Part shown: piece by piece, positions 6,483 through 13,767 of the stretch
How positions within the stretch are numbered: position 1 is the stretch's first letter
How the letters are laid out: each line of letters begins with the position of its first letter
Source of the DNA: Bacillota bacterium
GTDB taxonomy: Bacteria; Bacillota; Clostridia; Lachnospirales; Lachnospiraceae
NCBI GenBank assembly: GCA_023411225.1
Contig: JAEYPA010000041.1
Span: forward strand, 1-27,950
Length of the DNA stretch: 27,950 bases
Direction of reading: 5' to 3'
Made by a program: the position numbers and the translations under genes
Notes under the pieces: model-generated
Seen by the model: only the letters and a program-made list of their open reading frames with translations
The model's database searches: none
What the model was told of the DNA's origin: nothing

Positions 6483-7490
6483 TTAGATATCTAAGAACTC
6501 AAAATCATCAGCTGTGCCTGAGATATTCTTTTTATTCGTCTTTTTCTTAGGATTGACTGAAAATAGCTGATCTAATAAATCCTGTTCACTAACCTCTTCC
6601 TGATCATCACTGTGATTGACATAGTCGTAATCAGTGTTATCGTCAGTTTCAGTCTGCGTCTCTTCTTCTGCTTCTTTTTTTGCTTCGGCCATAATACTGG
6701 CTAAATCAATGGTAGGAAGATCGTCATAGTCATCAGCAGGTTTTGTGTCTATCTTAGTCATATCATTTGTTTGGATAGTTTCCTTTGCTGACGTGTTCTC
6801 TGTAAATACCTGGGATTCATCGGGAGCAATATCACGTATAATATATTGATTTTGTTGCGTATTAGTGCTTTCTTCGTAAGAATCATCAGTATCTCCATAA
6901 GTAGTGTTCTCTCTGGTAATCTCAACAGAAGTCTCCTCTGTTTCAACTGAAGAAAGCTGCTCCTTTAAAGAAGTGAGATCCAAGATAAAGGCATCTTTTT
7001 CTAATAATTCAGTTTGAGTAGTAAGTAATTGCTTATATTGAATTTTATAGTGTTCAAATTGTTGTACTAGAGAGGTTATCTGTAGCTTTAGCTGATCAAG
7101 AGTTTTTCTGGCATCAAGTTGCATAAGTTTGGCTTCATTTAATGCAGTAGTCGTAATACTATCTGCCTTAGATAACGCTTCTTGTTGAATCATTGAAGCT
7201 TTTTTCTCAGCATCCAAAATCAATGCTTCTGCTCGTTTAGAAGCGGCAGCTTCTGTATCTTGTGCAGTCTTCTCTGCTAATACTAAGGCTTTTTGAAGAG
7301 TTTTCTCAATGGATTTATAATATTGAACACCTTCACTCAATACATTTATTTTGTCATTAAGATCCAGATTCTCTTTGTATAGGCTTTCATAGTCGTCAAC
7401 AACTTCTTTTAAAAAGGCTTCTACATCCTTTTTGTCATAGCCAAAACCTGTTTTAAATACTTTTCCCTGAAGTTCAATTGGTGTTAACAT
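6483..7490 (-). CDS. divIVA: DivIVA-family cell division / polar scaffold protein
   Basis: This 335-residue protein opens with the DivIVA lipid-binding domain (about 1-60: LTPIELQGKVFKTGFGYDKKDVEAFLKEV, with the FxxGY-type loop), then a long coiled coil (about 40-165, rich in A/E/K/Q heptads), and ends in a long acidic, Thr/Asp/Glu-rich tail that is probably disordered, with a short C-terminal DDFEFLDI. DivIVA binds negatively curved membrane at septa and poles and recruits partners; in Firmicutes it can position MinCD, although MinE is also encoded here. The tail is longer than in Bacillus DivIVA (about 164 aa). The start ATG at 7490 follows AGGAGG by 7 bases, and this ribosome binding site overlaps the ylmH stop codon. 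It is the last gene of its operon. Confidence 0.9.
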   Translation of the reverse strand: MLTPIELQGKVFKTGFGYDKKDVEAFLKEVVDDYESLYKENLDLNDKINVLSEGVQYYKSIEKTLQKALVLAEKTAQDTEAAASKRAEALILDAEKKASMIQQEALSKADSITTTALNEAKLMQLDARKTLDQLKLQITSLVQQFEHYKIQYKQLLTTQTELLEKDAFILDLTSLKEQLSSVETEETSVEITRENTTYGDTDDSYEESTNTQQNQYIIRDIAPDESQVFTENTSAKETIQTNDMTKIDTKPADDYDDLPTIDLASIMAEAKKEAEEETQTETDDNTDYDYVNHSDDQEEVSEQDLLDQLFSVNPKKKTNKKNISGTADDFEFLDI

Positions 7491-7500
7491 ATTTATCCTC

Positions 7501-8256
7501 CTAAACATAACGTAATATAGTGGCGTAAAGGCGTCCCTTTTTTGTTTGGTTTGTTATACCACAGTAAATAAATTTACCATGCCCACGTACGGAAATGATA
7601 TCATTTTCCTTTAATGAAGCACTGTTTTGAGTAACTAAACGGCTATTAATAAAGACCTTGCCACCAGATATCAATCCAGTTATACTGCTACGAGAAGTTT
7701 TTAGCGCTAATGCTAAAATTGCATCTAACCGTGCAGACGAAATTGTTCCTCTAATTTCCTGGTAGGAAGGGGTGATATCAATCTCTTCTAATTGTGTGAA
7801 AGAGCAACTCACATATGTGTGCTTAATTTTTGTTAGAGTGTCTACTATATAGGAACCAATGGTCTTTTCCGCAAACAGATACCCTATGTTATCCTTTATT
7901 AAAATATCGCCTATTTTACCACGATCTATACCAAGGCCTACTATTGAACCAAGGAAGTCTCTGTGGGTCAAAGAATCAGCGAATTTAGCATTATTAGGGA
8001 TAATCTTTATAATACTTATATTGAATTCTTCAAGCAGATTATCATCTGCCTGATAAAAAGCTAAACGCTTGCGTTCAGCATCTGCATAACCACCCCAGAA
8101 TTTGTATTGTACGTTGGGGAGTTCCTTCAGATGATTCAAGAATAGATTACTTTCATTCAAATCAAGAAAGTCTGTCACTGTTGTATAACCCCTAGTATCT
8201 GCTAGATATACCAGTTCATGGATACGCTTTAGAAATAATTCTTCTTCTCTAATCAT
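7501..8256 (-). CDS. ylmH: YlmH-family S4-domain RNA-binding protein
   Basis: The 251-residue protein has a YlmH N-terminal part (KRIHELVYLADTRGYTTVTDFLD, FWGGYADAERKRLAFYQAD, GSIVGLGIDRGKIGDI) and a C-terminal S4 RNA-binding domain (about 180-235: RLDAILALALKTSRSSITGLISGGKVFINSRLV). YlmH binds RNA and the ribosome; in related bacteria it has been linked to ribosome-associated quality control, and its gene is a conserved neighbour of sepF and divIVA. The start is the ATG at 8256, with GAGGTG 7 bases upstream; the longer frame to 8328 would overlap yggT and adds a hydrophobic leader without its own ribosome binding site. The gap to yggT is 10 bases and to divIVA 10 bases. Confidence 0.9.
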   Translation of the reverse strand: MIREEELFLKRIHELVYLADTRGYTTVTDFLDLNESNLFLNHLKELPNVQYKFWGGYADAERKRLAFYQADDNLLEEFNISIIKIIPNNAKFADSLTHRDFLGSIVGLGIDRGKIGDILIKDNIGYLFAEKTIGSYIVDTLTKIKHTYVSCSFTQLEEIDITPSYQEIRGTISSARLDAILALALKTSRSSITGLISGGKVFINSRLVTQNSASLKENDIISVRGHGKFIYCGITNQTKKGRLYATILRYV

Positions 8257-8266
8257 AATATACACC

Positions 8267-8518
8267 TCATATAAGTACTGTCTGAAAATAAGAAAGAATA
8301 AAGAGTGCAATAAGAGGAGTGATATCAATTTGAGTAGTACGAAATATAGAGTGTTTTAATAAATATCGAATTATACTAAAGAGAGGATCTAAGAATCGAC
8401 TAACTAGATTCCTAAATCCCTTCAAACTAGGTATCCAGGACAATATAATATAAGCAAATACACTATATTCCAAAATGAGAATGAATATATAGAATGCTTC
8501 TTTTATTAATCCTGTCAT
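8267..8518 (-). CDS. yggT: YggT-family membrane protein
   Basis: This 83-residue protein has two hydrophobic segments (about 8-27 and 64-82) flanking the YggT signature (AYIILSWIPSLKG, LDPLFSIIRYLLK). The family is found beside sepF and ylmH in many Firmicutes (YlmG) and affects membrane or nucleoid organisation in other bacteria and plastids; its biochemical role is unknown. The length is typical. The ribosome binding site is an AAGGA about 11 bases upstream, inside the end of sepF. It lies 5 bases after sepF and 10 before ylmH. Confidence 0.88.
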   Translation of the reverse strand: MTGLIKEAFYIFILILEYSVFAYIILSWIPSLKGFRNLVSRFLDPLFSIIRYLLKHSIFRTTQIDITPLIALFILSYFQTVLI

Positions 8519-8523
8519 AATAT

Positions 8524-9123
8524 TTAAAAATCCTTATTTATTGTAGGTACTTCGAAACTATCATCAGGTACTAGCTCTAAGTAATCGCCGGAAATATCGA
8601 TGGTATCTGGTGAAAAGATAAATATATATTTGGATATCTGGTGTAGTTTACCATTTATTGCATAAACACAACCGGAAATGAAATCCATAATTCTTTGAGC
8701 ATCTAACGGATCGAAACCTTCTAAGTTGACAACAGATGCTCGGCCGGTTAACAGCATATCACAAATATCCTGAGAATCTTCAAATGAGGATGGCTTCATA
8801 ATACATACTTCTAACCCTTTTGGAGTAGTACGTATAGGCACTATCTTATTAGATGCAGTACGTTCCATTCTAACGCTCCTTTCCTTACGTGGTTCAGGAA
8901 TTAAAGGATCACTTTCTTCCATGGCGCGGGGTGCTTGAGCCCTGGTAGCCTTACGCTCCATTAGTTGCTGGGCTTTAATATCATTATTCTGTTTTCTACG
9001 TTCCTTTTCTTCCTTAGCTAATCTTTTTCTTTCATTTTCTTCAAATTCTTCTTCAAATTCATCAAATTCGCTATCTTCATTCAGTTTTAAATAACCTAAG
9101 AAATTCTTTATTATATTTGACAT
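8524..9123 (-). CDS. sepF: SepF cell division protein
   Basis: The 199-residue protein has a short N-terminal amphipathic stretch (MSNIIKNFLGYLKL) suited to membrane binding, an acidic then basic linker (about 15-95, EEFEENERKRL...) and a C-terminal SepF domain (about 100-185: EVCIMKPSSFEDSQDICDMLLTGRASVVNLEGFDPLDAQRIMDFISG). SepF polymerises and anchors FtsZ to the membrane as an early divisome component. Its linker is longer than in B. subtilis SepF (about 150 aa). It follows yggS and precedes yggT, the standard Firmicutes order. Confidence 0.95.
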   Translation of the reverse strand: MSNIIKNFLGYLKLNEDSEFDEFEEEFEENERKRLAKEEKERRKQNNDIKAQQLMERKATRAQAPRAMEESDPLIPEPRKERSVRMERTASNKIVPIRTTPKGLEVCIMKPSSFEDSQDICDMLLTGRASVVNLEGFDPLDAQRIMDFISGCVYAINGKLHQISKYIFIFSPDTIDISGDYLELVPDDSFEVPTINKDF

Positions 9124-9169
9124 AATACATATCTCCTATCCAAATAACTATTGTCCTCAAATCAGTATT

Positions 9170-9862
9170 CTATATATTATAATTGCGCTGACCAAATATT
9201 CCAGTGCCCACTCTAACCATTGTAGCACCTTCCTCAATTGCAACTTCAAAGTCTCCAGTCATTCCCATTGAAAGTATATCTATATCAATATTATCGATGT
9301 TTTTAGATTTTATGTCAATAAGTAAATTGCGTAAATTCGAGAAGTGTACTCTATTATCCTCAGGATTCTCCACAAAAGGAGCAATGGTCATAAGGCCTTT
9401 AATTTTTATGTTTGGGAGTTTGGATATTTCAAGTATCAATGGTAGAGTATCCTCCTTTGAGATTCCGAATTTGGTGTCCTCATTGGCTATGTTAACCTCA
9501 ATTAAGATATTTGTTGTGGTGTTCTTCTTCTGAGCTTCCTCGCTGATTTGTTCGGCAAGTCTTAGAGAATCTACAGAGTGAATTAGACATACCTTATCTA
9601 CAATGTTCTTAACCTTATTACGTTGTAAATGTCCTATCATATGCCAATTCAAAGGGGTTTTAATTATTCCTTCTTTTTCGCATAGTTCTTGCACTTTATT
9701 CTCACCAAAATCGACAATACCCATCTCCATGACTTCTTCTATCATTGAAACCGGTTTCGTCTTGCTTACTGCAATTAAAGTTACTTCTTTTCTGTCTCGG
9801 CCAGCTCTGTCACAAGCAGCCTGAATCCTTTTTTCTACATCTGCTAAGTTGTCTTTAATCAT
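9170..9862 (-). CDS. yggS: YggS-family pyridoxal phosphate homeostasis protein
   Basis: This 230-residue protein belongs to the single-domain PLP-binding YggS/PROSC family, with the PLP lysine at about position 34 (LIAVSKTKP), FGENKVQE, WHMIGHLQRNK, LIEVNIANEDTKFG, GLMTIAP and the LSMGMTGDFEVAIEEGATMVRVGTGIFG phosphate-binding end. It acts in vitamin B6 homeostasis and not as a classical enzyme. The ATG at 9862 is chosen because AGGAAGG lies 8 bases upstream; the in-frame GTG at 9871 touches the ribosome binding site. It is the second gene of the divIVA operon, and yggS-sepF adjacency is common in Firmicutes. Confidence 0.93.
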   Translation of the reverse strand: MIKDNLADVEKRIQAACDRAGRDRKEVTLIAVSKTKPVSMIEEVMEMGIVDFGENKVQELCEKEGIIKTPLNWHMIGHLQRNKVKNIVDKVCLIHSVDSLRLAEQISEEAQKKNTTTNILIEVNIANEDTKFGISKEDTLPLILEISKLPNIKIKGLMTIAPFVENPEDNRVHFSNLRNLLIDIKSKNIDNIDIDILSMGMTGDFEVAIEEGATMVRVGTGIFGQRNYNI

Positions 9863-9912
9863 GTGTCTCACCTTCCTGACATGTATCTATTAAATAATAT
9901 CTTTCAGTGTAA

Positions 9913-11310
9913 TTAATACTGTACGTAGTTCTGTTTCTTTGCTAAATCTACATTAATTATAATGTGATCAAAATTATTCAACCCCATGGAGGTGTCCATT
10001 TTGATAAGGCAATATTCATTATTCTCATACAGAACCTCTATACGTCTGAATACCGGGTAACCTTTGTTAACATTAAATACTCCTTTTAGTGTTCCAGTCT
10101 TAGATAACTTATACGTATTATCTGTCCCTTTGGAACCAGGGAGAAGAATGACATCTCCTTTGTTAGCGACTGACATATCGATATAGCTGAATTTATCATC
10201 CTGATAGAAAAGATCTGTCTCAATAAATTCAGTAGAAGCTTCTCCGTTTTTGGAGTAAGATAACTTGACAACGCCATAGCTATTGTCATTGCCACCTTTA
10301 GTAATATAATCATTAGGTACCTTATAAAAATCCTTCTCACAAATTGAGGTTACAGGAATTTTATAACCGGTTGCACTGTTAGAACCAATCTCAATGTTAA
10401 TAAATCTTTCATCTACAAATTTGGACATGTATTCTGTCATATGCAGTACAGCATATTTCTTGTTGTTCTTATCTAAAAATGTAATGCCTGCTGAAGTCTC
10501 TAGTTTATCTGATAGGAGTGTTAGTCGAACATATTTTTTCTTTTCCAAAGTTTTATACTGTTCATCAGTAAGAGGAATTACAATACTCCATTTCTCTGAT
10601 TTGACAAGTTTGTAGACTGGTGCATTAGCTTCTTTCTTATCAGTAGAACGAAGTTGTTCTTTCTTGTATTTACTGACGTCAAACATAGAATCCTCAAATG
10701 TATCCAGTGTAACAGATTCATATCCATCTGTATAATAAGAAATGATGCCACTGGATTCAGCTTTAACAACAGAAAAACTACCTTTTTTATCAGACTTACT
10801 TAATAATTCATGTAAGGTCTTTAACATATTCACATTAGTAACTTCAAGTACAGTACTATCAATATCATATTTATAATTATAAACTGTTTTATAATCACTT
10901 TCATTATAAGAATTTTGATAAGAAGCTATACATTTACGTATTGTTGTTATATCACTGTTACTAAGGCTTGTCCCTTGTTCGGCGTTAGATAAAAGGTTAT
11001 ACATATCTCCTGACTTATCTAAAGTATAAACAGTAGTTCCCTTCCCTATCTTCTTACCATCGGCTATATAGTAATTGATATAGCCTGCCTGTTTATTTTT
11101 AAGTACGGTTTCATCTCGAATTATTAATCCTTGATATGAATTATCATCAGATATATGGTTCTCTGTTACTTCGTAAACGGAAAGTTGTTCACTTCCTAAG
11201 AAAAAATAAATTTGAACTCCAATGTAGATAACGATGACAAGAAATAATATAACACCAAGATTTATATTCAGCGGTCTTCTAAATTTTACTACCTTTTTTT
11301 GCTCTGCCAA
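9913..11310 (-). CDS. HlyD-like membrane-anchored protein of unknown function
   Basis: The protein has about 465 residues: a basic N-terminus, one membrane segment (about 18-38, NLGVILFLVIVIYIGVQIYFF) and a large extracytoplasmic part. After the anchor, SYQGLIIRDETVLKNKQAGYINYYIADGKKIGKGTTVYTLDKSG resembles the biotinyl-lipoyl-like barrel of HlyD-type adaptors. No TolC partner or ABC exporter is encoded nearby, so an export role is doubtful. As first gene of the yggS-sepF-yggT-ylmH-divIVA operon, a role in division or envelope assembly is inferred. The start is TTG at 11310: AGGAGG lies 9 bases before it, whereas the upstream in-frame ATG (11334) would place that AGGAGG inside the coding sequence. 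A perfect-consensus promoter lies upstream. Confidence 0.7.
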   Translation of the reverse strand: MAEQKKVVKFRRPLNINLGVILFLVIVIYIGVQIYFFLGSEQLSVYEVTENHISDDNSYQGLIIRDETVLKNKQAGYINYYIADGKKIGKGTTVYTLDKSGDMYNLLSNAEQGTSLSNSDITTIRKCIASYQNSYNESDYKTVYNYKYDIDSTVLEVTNVNMLKTLHELLSKSDKKGSFSVVKAESSGIISYYTDGYESVTLDTFEDSMFDVSKYKKEQLRSTDKKEANAPVYKLVKSEKWSIVIPLTDEQYKTLEKKKYVRLTLLSDKLETSAGITFLDKNNKKYAVLHMTEYMSKFVDERFINIEIGSNSATGYKIPVTSICEKDFYKVPNDYITKGGNDNSYGVVKLSYSKNGEASTEFIETDLFYQDDKFSYIDMSVANKGDVILLPGSKGTDNTYKLSKTGTLKGVFNVNKGYPVFRRIEVLYENNEYCLIKMDTSMGLNNFDHIIINVDLAKKQNYVQY

Positions 11311-11319
11311 GGTAAGTAA

Positions 11320-11325
11320 CCTCCT
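11320..11325 (-). promoter_or_regulatory. Ribosome binding site that fixes a TTG start
   Basis: AGGAGG on the minus strand lies 9 bases before TTG at 11310. The only upstream in-frame ATG (11334) has no ribosome binding site of its own, so the coding region should begin at the TTG. Confidence 0.75.
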
Positions 11326-11363
11326 AAAAATCATAAAAATAAAATAATATTCATATTTATTTA

Positions 11364-11392
11364 ATTATACTTTTTCTTAACGCATATGTCAA
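11364..11392 (-). promoter_or_regulatory. Perfect-consensus sigma-A promoter of the HlyD-like/yggS/sepF/divIVA operon
   Basis: On the minus strand, TTGACA (11392-11387) and TATAAT (11369-11364) are separated by exactly 17 bases, a full match to the vegetative consensus. Transcription would begin near 11357, giving a leader of about 45 bases before the TTG start. Confidence 0.9.
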
Positions 11393-11403
11393 AGAAGAAT
11401 ATT

Positions 11404-11433
11404 TTGCATAATAAAGACTTATTTGGTTACAAT
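11404..11433 (+). promoter_or_regulatory. Vegetative promoter of the DUF378 gene
   Basis: TTGCAT (11404-11409) and TACAAT (11428-11433) are separated by 18 bases and point into the DUF378 gene. Its -35 box lies only 11 bases from that of the divergent operon promoter. Confidence 0.65.
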
Positions 11434-11461
11434 AGTGATAGAAAGCAAAAGGAGGTATGAC

Positions 11462-11662
11462 ATGAAAACCTTAGATTACATTGTTTTGATACTTGTCATT
11501 ATTGGTGCTATAAATTGGGGTCTAATTGGCTTCTTTAGTTTTGATTTAGTAAGGGTTATTTTTGGTAATATGACTGCTATCTCACGTATTATCTATGCAG
11601 TTATAGGAATTTGCGGCTTATATGCCATCAGCTTTTGTGGAAGAATATCAAATAACCAGTAA
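11462..11662 (+). CDS. DUF378 small membrane protein
   Basis: This 66-residue protein has two membrane segments (about 3-22 and 38-56) and the DUF378 signature (LDYIVLILVIIGAINWGLIGFFSFDLVRVIFG, then ISRIIYAVIGICGLYAI). The family has no known function. The ATG at 11462 is preceded by AAAGGAGG; an ATG at 11423 would extend the protein by 13 mostly polar residues and lacks a ribosome binding site. It is transcribed alone on the plus strand, divergent from the HlyD-like operon and convergent with the P-loop gene. It is the only intact plus-strand gene in the window. Confidence 0.9.
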   Translation: MKTLDYIVLILVIIGAINWGLIGFFSFDLVRVIFGNMTAISRIIYAVIGICGLYAISFCGRISNNQ

Positions 11663-11665
11663 TGA

Positions 11666-11705
11666 TAAAAATGGTTGTATCTTCGGAAAAAAAGATACAA
11701 CCATT
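11666..11705 (-). terminator. Strong hairpin terminator between convergent genes
   Basis: AATGGTTGTATCTT (11670-11683) and AAGATACAACCATT (11692-11705) form a perfect 14-bp stem with an 8-base loop. The minus-strand side runs into TTTTT (11670-11666), so it ends the P-loop gene transcript. The plus-strand side has no U-tract, so termination of the DUF378 transcript there would be less efficient. Confidence 0.85.
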
Positions 11706-11722
11706 CAATAGTTAAGGAGCCA

Positions 11723-12145
11723 TTATAAGACTGCAATTATCTGATCTGAAAAGCTATCAGGGATACGATTCTTTGGAACAGATATACATACTACAAATTC
11801 TATGTTAAACAGATTGGAAATAGCATTTAATTTAGTTAGTACTGGTTCTAAATCTGCATTTTCATCAAGATTAGCGATTTTTAACAAACTATCAAAATAA
11901 ATCTTCTCAACATCATGATCACAGGATAATATTCCACTAATAAAACCTAAAAACTCATCTGCATTATTTAATAAATAATCTCTGGAATTAATAAGACGAA
12001 TCTTGTTGCTTAGTTCATACATATGCTTATTGCTTTTATCAATATAAACAAGATTACCATTGATACTACGAACATCTTCATTCGCTCTTGCAATAAGCAA
12101 TTTGGTCTTTCCTTTACCTTTTTCACCTGCAATAATATGAATCAT
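11723..12145 (-). CDS. Small P-loop NTP-binding protein of unknown function
   Basis: This 140-residue protein begins MIHIIAGEKGKGKTK, a Walker A motif at residues 7-14, with a possible Walker B-like strand (KIYFDSL) near residue 83 and a strand FVVCISVP near 119. Nothing resembles full ATPases such as PilT, although similar clostridial proteins are sometimes annotated that way. The ATG at 12145 has an excellent ribosome binding site (AAGGAGGAG). It forms a single-gene unit with its own promoter and terminator, between the division clusters. The P-loop is clear; substrate and role are unknown. Confidence 0.75.
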   Translation of the reverse strand: MIHIIAGEKGKGKTKLLIARANEDVRSINGNLVYIDKSNKHMYELSNKIRLINSRDYLLNNADEFLGFISGILSCDHDVEKIYFDSLLKIANLDENADLEPVLTKLNAISNLFNIEFVVCISVPKNRIPDSFSDQIIAVL

Positions 12146-12210
12146 AATAACTCCTCCTTATGTGACTGTATTTGTGTTATATGTACAAAAGAAAAAAAGT
12201 TTATGATTAA

Positions 12211-12239
12211 ATTATAGAATAAATATACCAAAAAAACAA
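12211..12239 (-). promoter_or_regulatory. Vegetative promoter of the P-loop gene
   Basis: On the minus strand, TTGTTT (12239-12234) and TATAAT (12216-12211) are separated by 17 bases. The leader to the ATG at 12145 would be about 60 bases. Confidence 0.65.
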
Positions 12240-12317
12240 CTAGTAATCCTACTATATTAAAAAAATATATGAAATTGTCAGACTTAATTAGAAAACATTA
12301 TTATAAAATAGAAAAGT

Positions 12318-12372
12318 ATGAAAAGAAAAGAACAAATATCCTACATTCCAATAATGCAGGATTTTGTTCTTT
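12318..12372 (-). terminator. Terminator of the mre-min-rodA cluster
   Basis: AAAGAACAAA-ATCCT-CATT and its near-complement (12327-12372) form a stem of about 19 bp with one bulge and one wobble. On the minus strand it is followed by TTTTCTTTTC. It lies 10 bases after the carboxypeptidase stop codon. Confidence 0.82.
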
Positions 12373-12382
12373 CATAATTGTA

Positions 12383-13342
12383 CTATTCTTCAATCATGGA
12401 ATATAGATGATTCATTTTTTTATACAAATCTGATCTTGATTTCGCGTTAAAAACTGTAGAAATATACTCATTTTCCTTTTTGTCTTTACTTAGAAGAATT
12501 AGGCAGTAACCTGCTTCGTTTGTTGTTCCTGTTTTGCCACCAAATACGGTAATGGAATTAGGAGCTTTGGTCCCGCCAGAAAGATACATGTTGGTATTTT
12601 TGAATATACGAGCTACTTCTCTTCCAGTTGAACTTACATATTCAGCTTTATAAGAAGGTTGTTCGATAATGGATCGAAATTCATCGTATTTTAGCAACTC
12701 ATTAAATATTAAATATATATCATAGGCTGTAGTATAATGATTATCATCATGGAGACCATGTGCATTTACAAAATTACTATGGGTTGCTCCAATCTTACTA
12801 ACTGCCTGATTCATCATGTTGGCGAAGTTCTCTTCACTACCTCCAAGATGTTCGGCTATTGCAATTCCAGCATCATTACCCGAATAGACTAATAGGGAGT
12901 TTAACATAGTACGGAAAGGTACTTTGTCTCCTTCATTAAATCCACAGAGCTTTGCACCTGAATATTTAATATGGGAGGCATTATAACTTACTGTAATAGT
13001 ATCCTCAAGTCTATTTTGCTGAAAAGCTACAAGGGCTGTTGCCAGTTTCGTGATACTGGCAGGATATATTTTGTCGAATACATTATTGGCAAAAACACTT
13101 TTCCCTGTAGAACGATTTACCAGTAAAGAAGAACTGCTATTCTTCATTACTTTATCAGCTTCATCTTGTTTATCTTTAGCAATTACACATAAATCCGAAG
13201 CATATAAAGGAGCACGACTGCTTACTACAATTGGCTCAGAGGTTGAAAAAGTATCTTTATAGGATATAACATCAACCTCTCGTGTGTTGCAGCCAGTTAG
13301 TATCAAGATAAACAAAAGGAGACATGGAATTATTTTTTTCAT
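12383..13342 (-). CDS. Lipoprotein D-alanyl-D-alanine carboxypeptidase (class C PBP, DacF-like)
   Basis: This 319-residue protein has a lipoprotein signal peptide (MKKII...LILTGC, Cys18) and the three penicillin-binding motifs SITK (Ser96, Lys99), SGN (Ser154 to Asn156) and KTG (270-272). It should trim the terminal D-Ala of peptidoglycan stem peptides at the outer face of the membrane. It is shorter than B. subtilis DacA/DacF (about 390-440 aa) and lacks their C-terminal beta domain with amphipathic anchor, so the lipid is the likely anchor. The start has AAAGGAG just upstream. It lies 24 bases after mgsA and ends at a terminator. The enzyme class is secure; the paralogue name is not. Confidence 0.9.
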   Translation of the reverse strand: MKKIIPCLLLFILILTGCNTREVDVISYKDTFSTSEPIVVSSRAPLYASDLCVIAKDKQDEADKVMKNSSSSLLVNRSTGKSVFANNVFDKIYPASITKLATALVAFQQNRLEDTITVSYNASHIKYSGAKLCGFNEGDKVPFRTMLNSLLVYSGNDAGIAIAEHLGGSEENFANMMNQAVSKIGATHSNFVNAHGLHDDNHYTTAYDIYLIFNELLKYDEFRSIIEQPSYKAEYVSSTGREVARIFKNTNMYLSGGTKAPNSITVFGGKTGTTNEAGYCLILLSKDKKENEYISTVFNAKSRSDLYKKMNHLYSMIEE

Positions 13343-13366
13343 ACATACTCTCCTTTACATTAAATA

Positions 13367-13762
13367 TTATTTGAAAATCTCACGCCAGTCTAAATCACCT
13401 CTGTCTAGAGCTTTAATTAATAACTCAGCTGTAGCCAGGTTTGTAGCTAATGGAATATTGTGAGTATCACATAATTGTACTACATTATTAACATCAGGTT
13501 CATGGGATTTTGGAGATAATGGATCTCTTAAGAAAATCACCATATCGATCTGATTATGTTCGATTTGTGCACCTAACTGTTGTTCACCACCTAAATGGCC
13601 AGCCAAATATTTGTGAATAGATAGGTTTGTAACTTCTTCAATTAGTCGACCAGTAGTTCCGGTTGCATACAATTCATTTTTGCTTAATATTGCGCGATAA
13701 GCAATACAAAAATTCTGCATAAGTTTCTTTTTTGCATCATGTGCAACTAAACCAATTTTCAT
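13367..13762 (-). CDS. mgsA: Methylglyoxal synthase, with Glu at the catalytic Asp71 position
   Basis: The 131-residue protein matches MgsA, which converts dihydroxyacetone phosphate to methylglyoxal and phosphate. Visible are LVAHD (Asp9, equal to E. coli Asp20), the phosphate-binding YATGTTG (32-38), FLRDPL, HEPDV (keeping the His98 and Asp101 equivalents) and IPLATNLATAELLI. The GGDQQ motif, whose Asp71 is a catalytic base in E. coli, reads GGEQQ (Glu60). This is conservative but affects a key residue; the enzyme may be slower or may be a lineage variant. Length is close to Bacillus MgsA. It follows rodA by 5 bases, a conserved clostridial order without obvious metabolic logic. Confidence 0.93.
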   Translation of the reverse strand: MKIGLVAHDAKKKLMQNFCIAYRAILSKNELYATGTTGRLIEEVTNLSIHKYLAGHLGGEQQLGAQIEHNQIDMVIFLRDPLSPKSHEPDVNNVVQLCDTHNIPLATNLATAELLIKALDRGDLDWREIFK

Positions 13763-13767
13763 AGCTG

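Noticed and set aside
9204..9824. Long plus-strand frames opposite yggS
   Set aside because: They are shadows of a conserved PLP-protein frame and show no start signals or family features.
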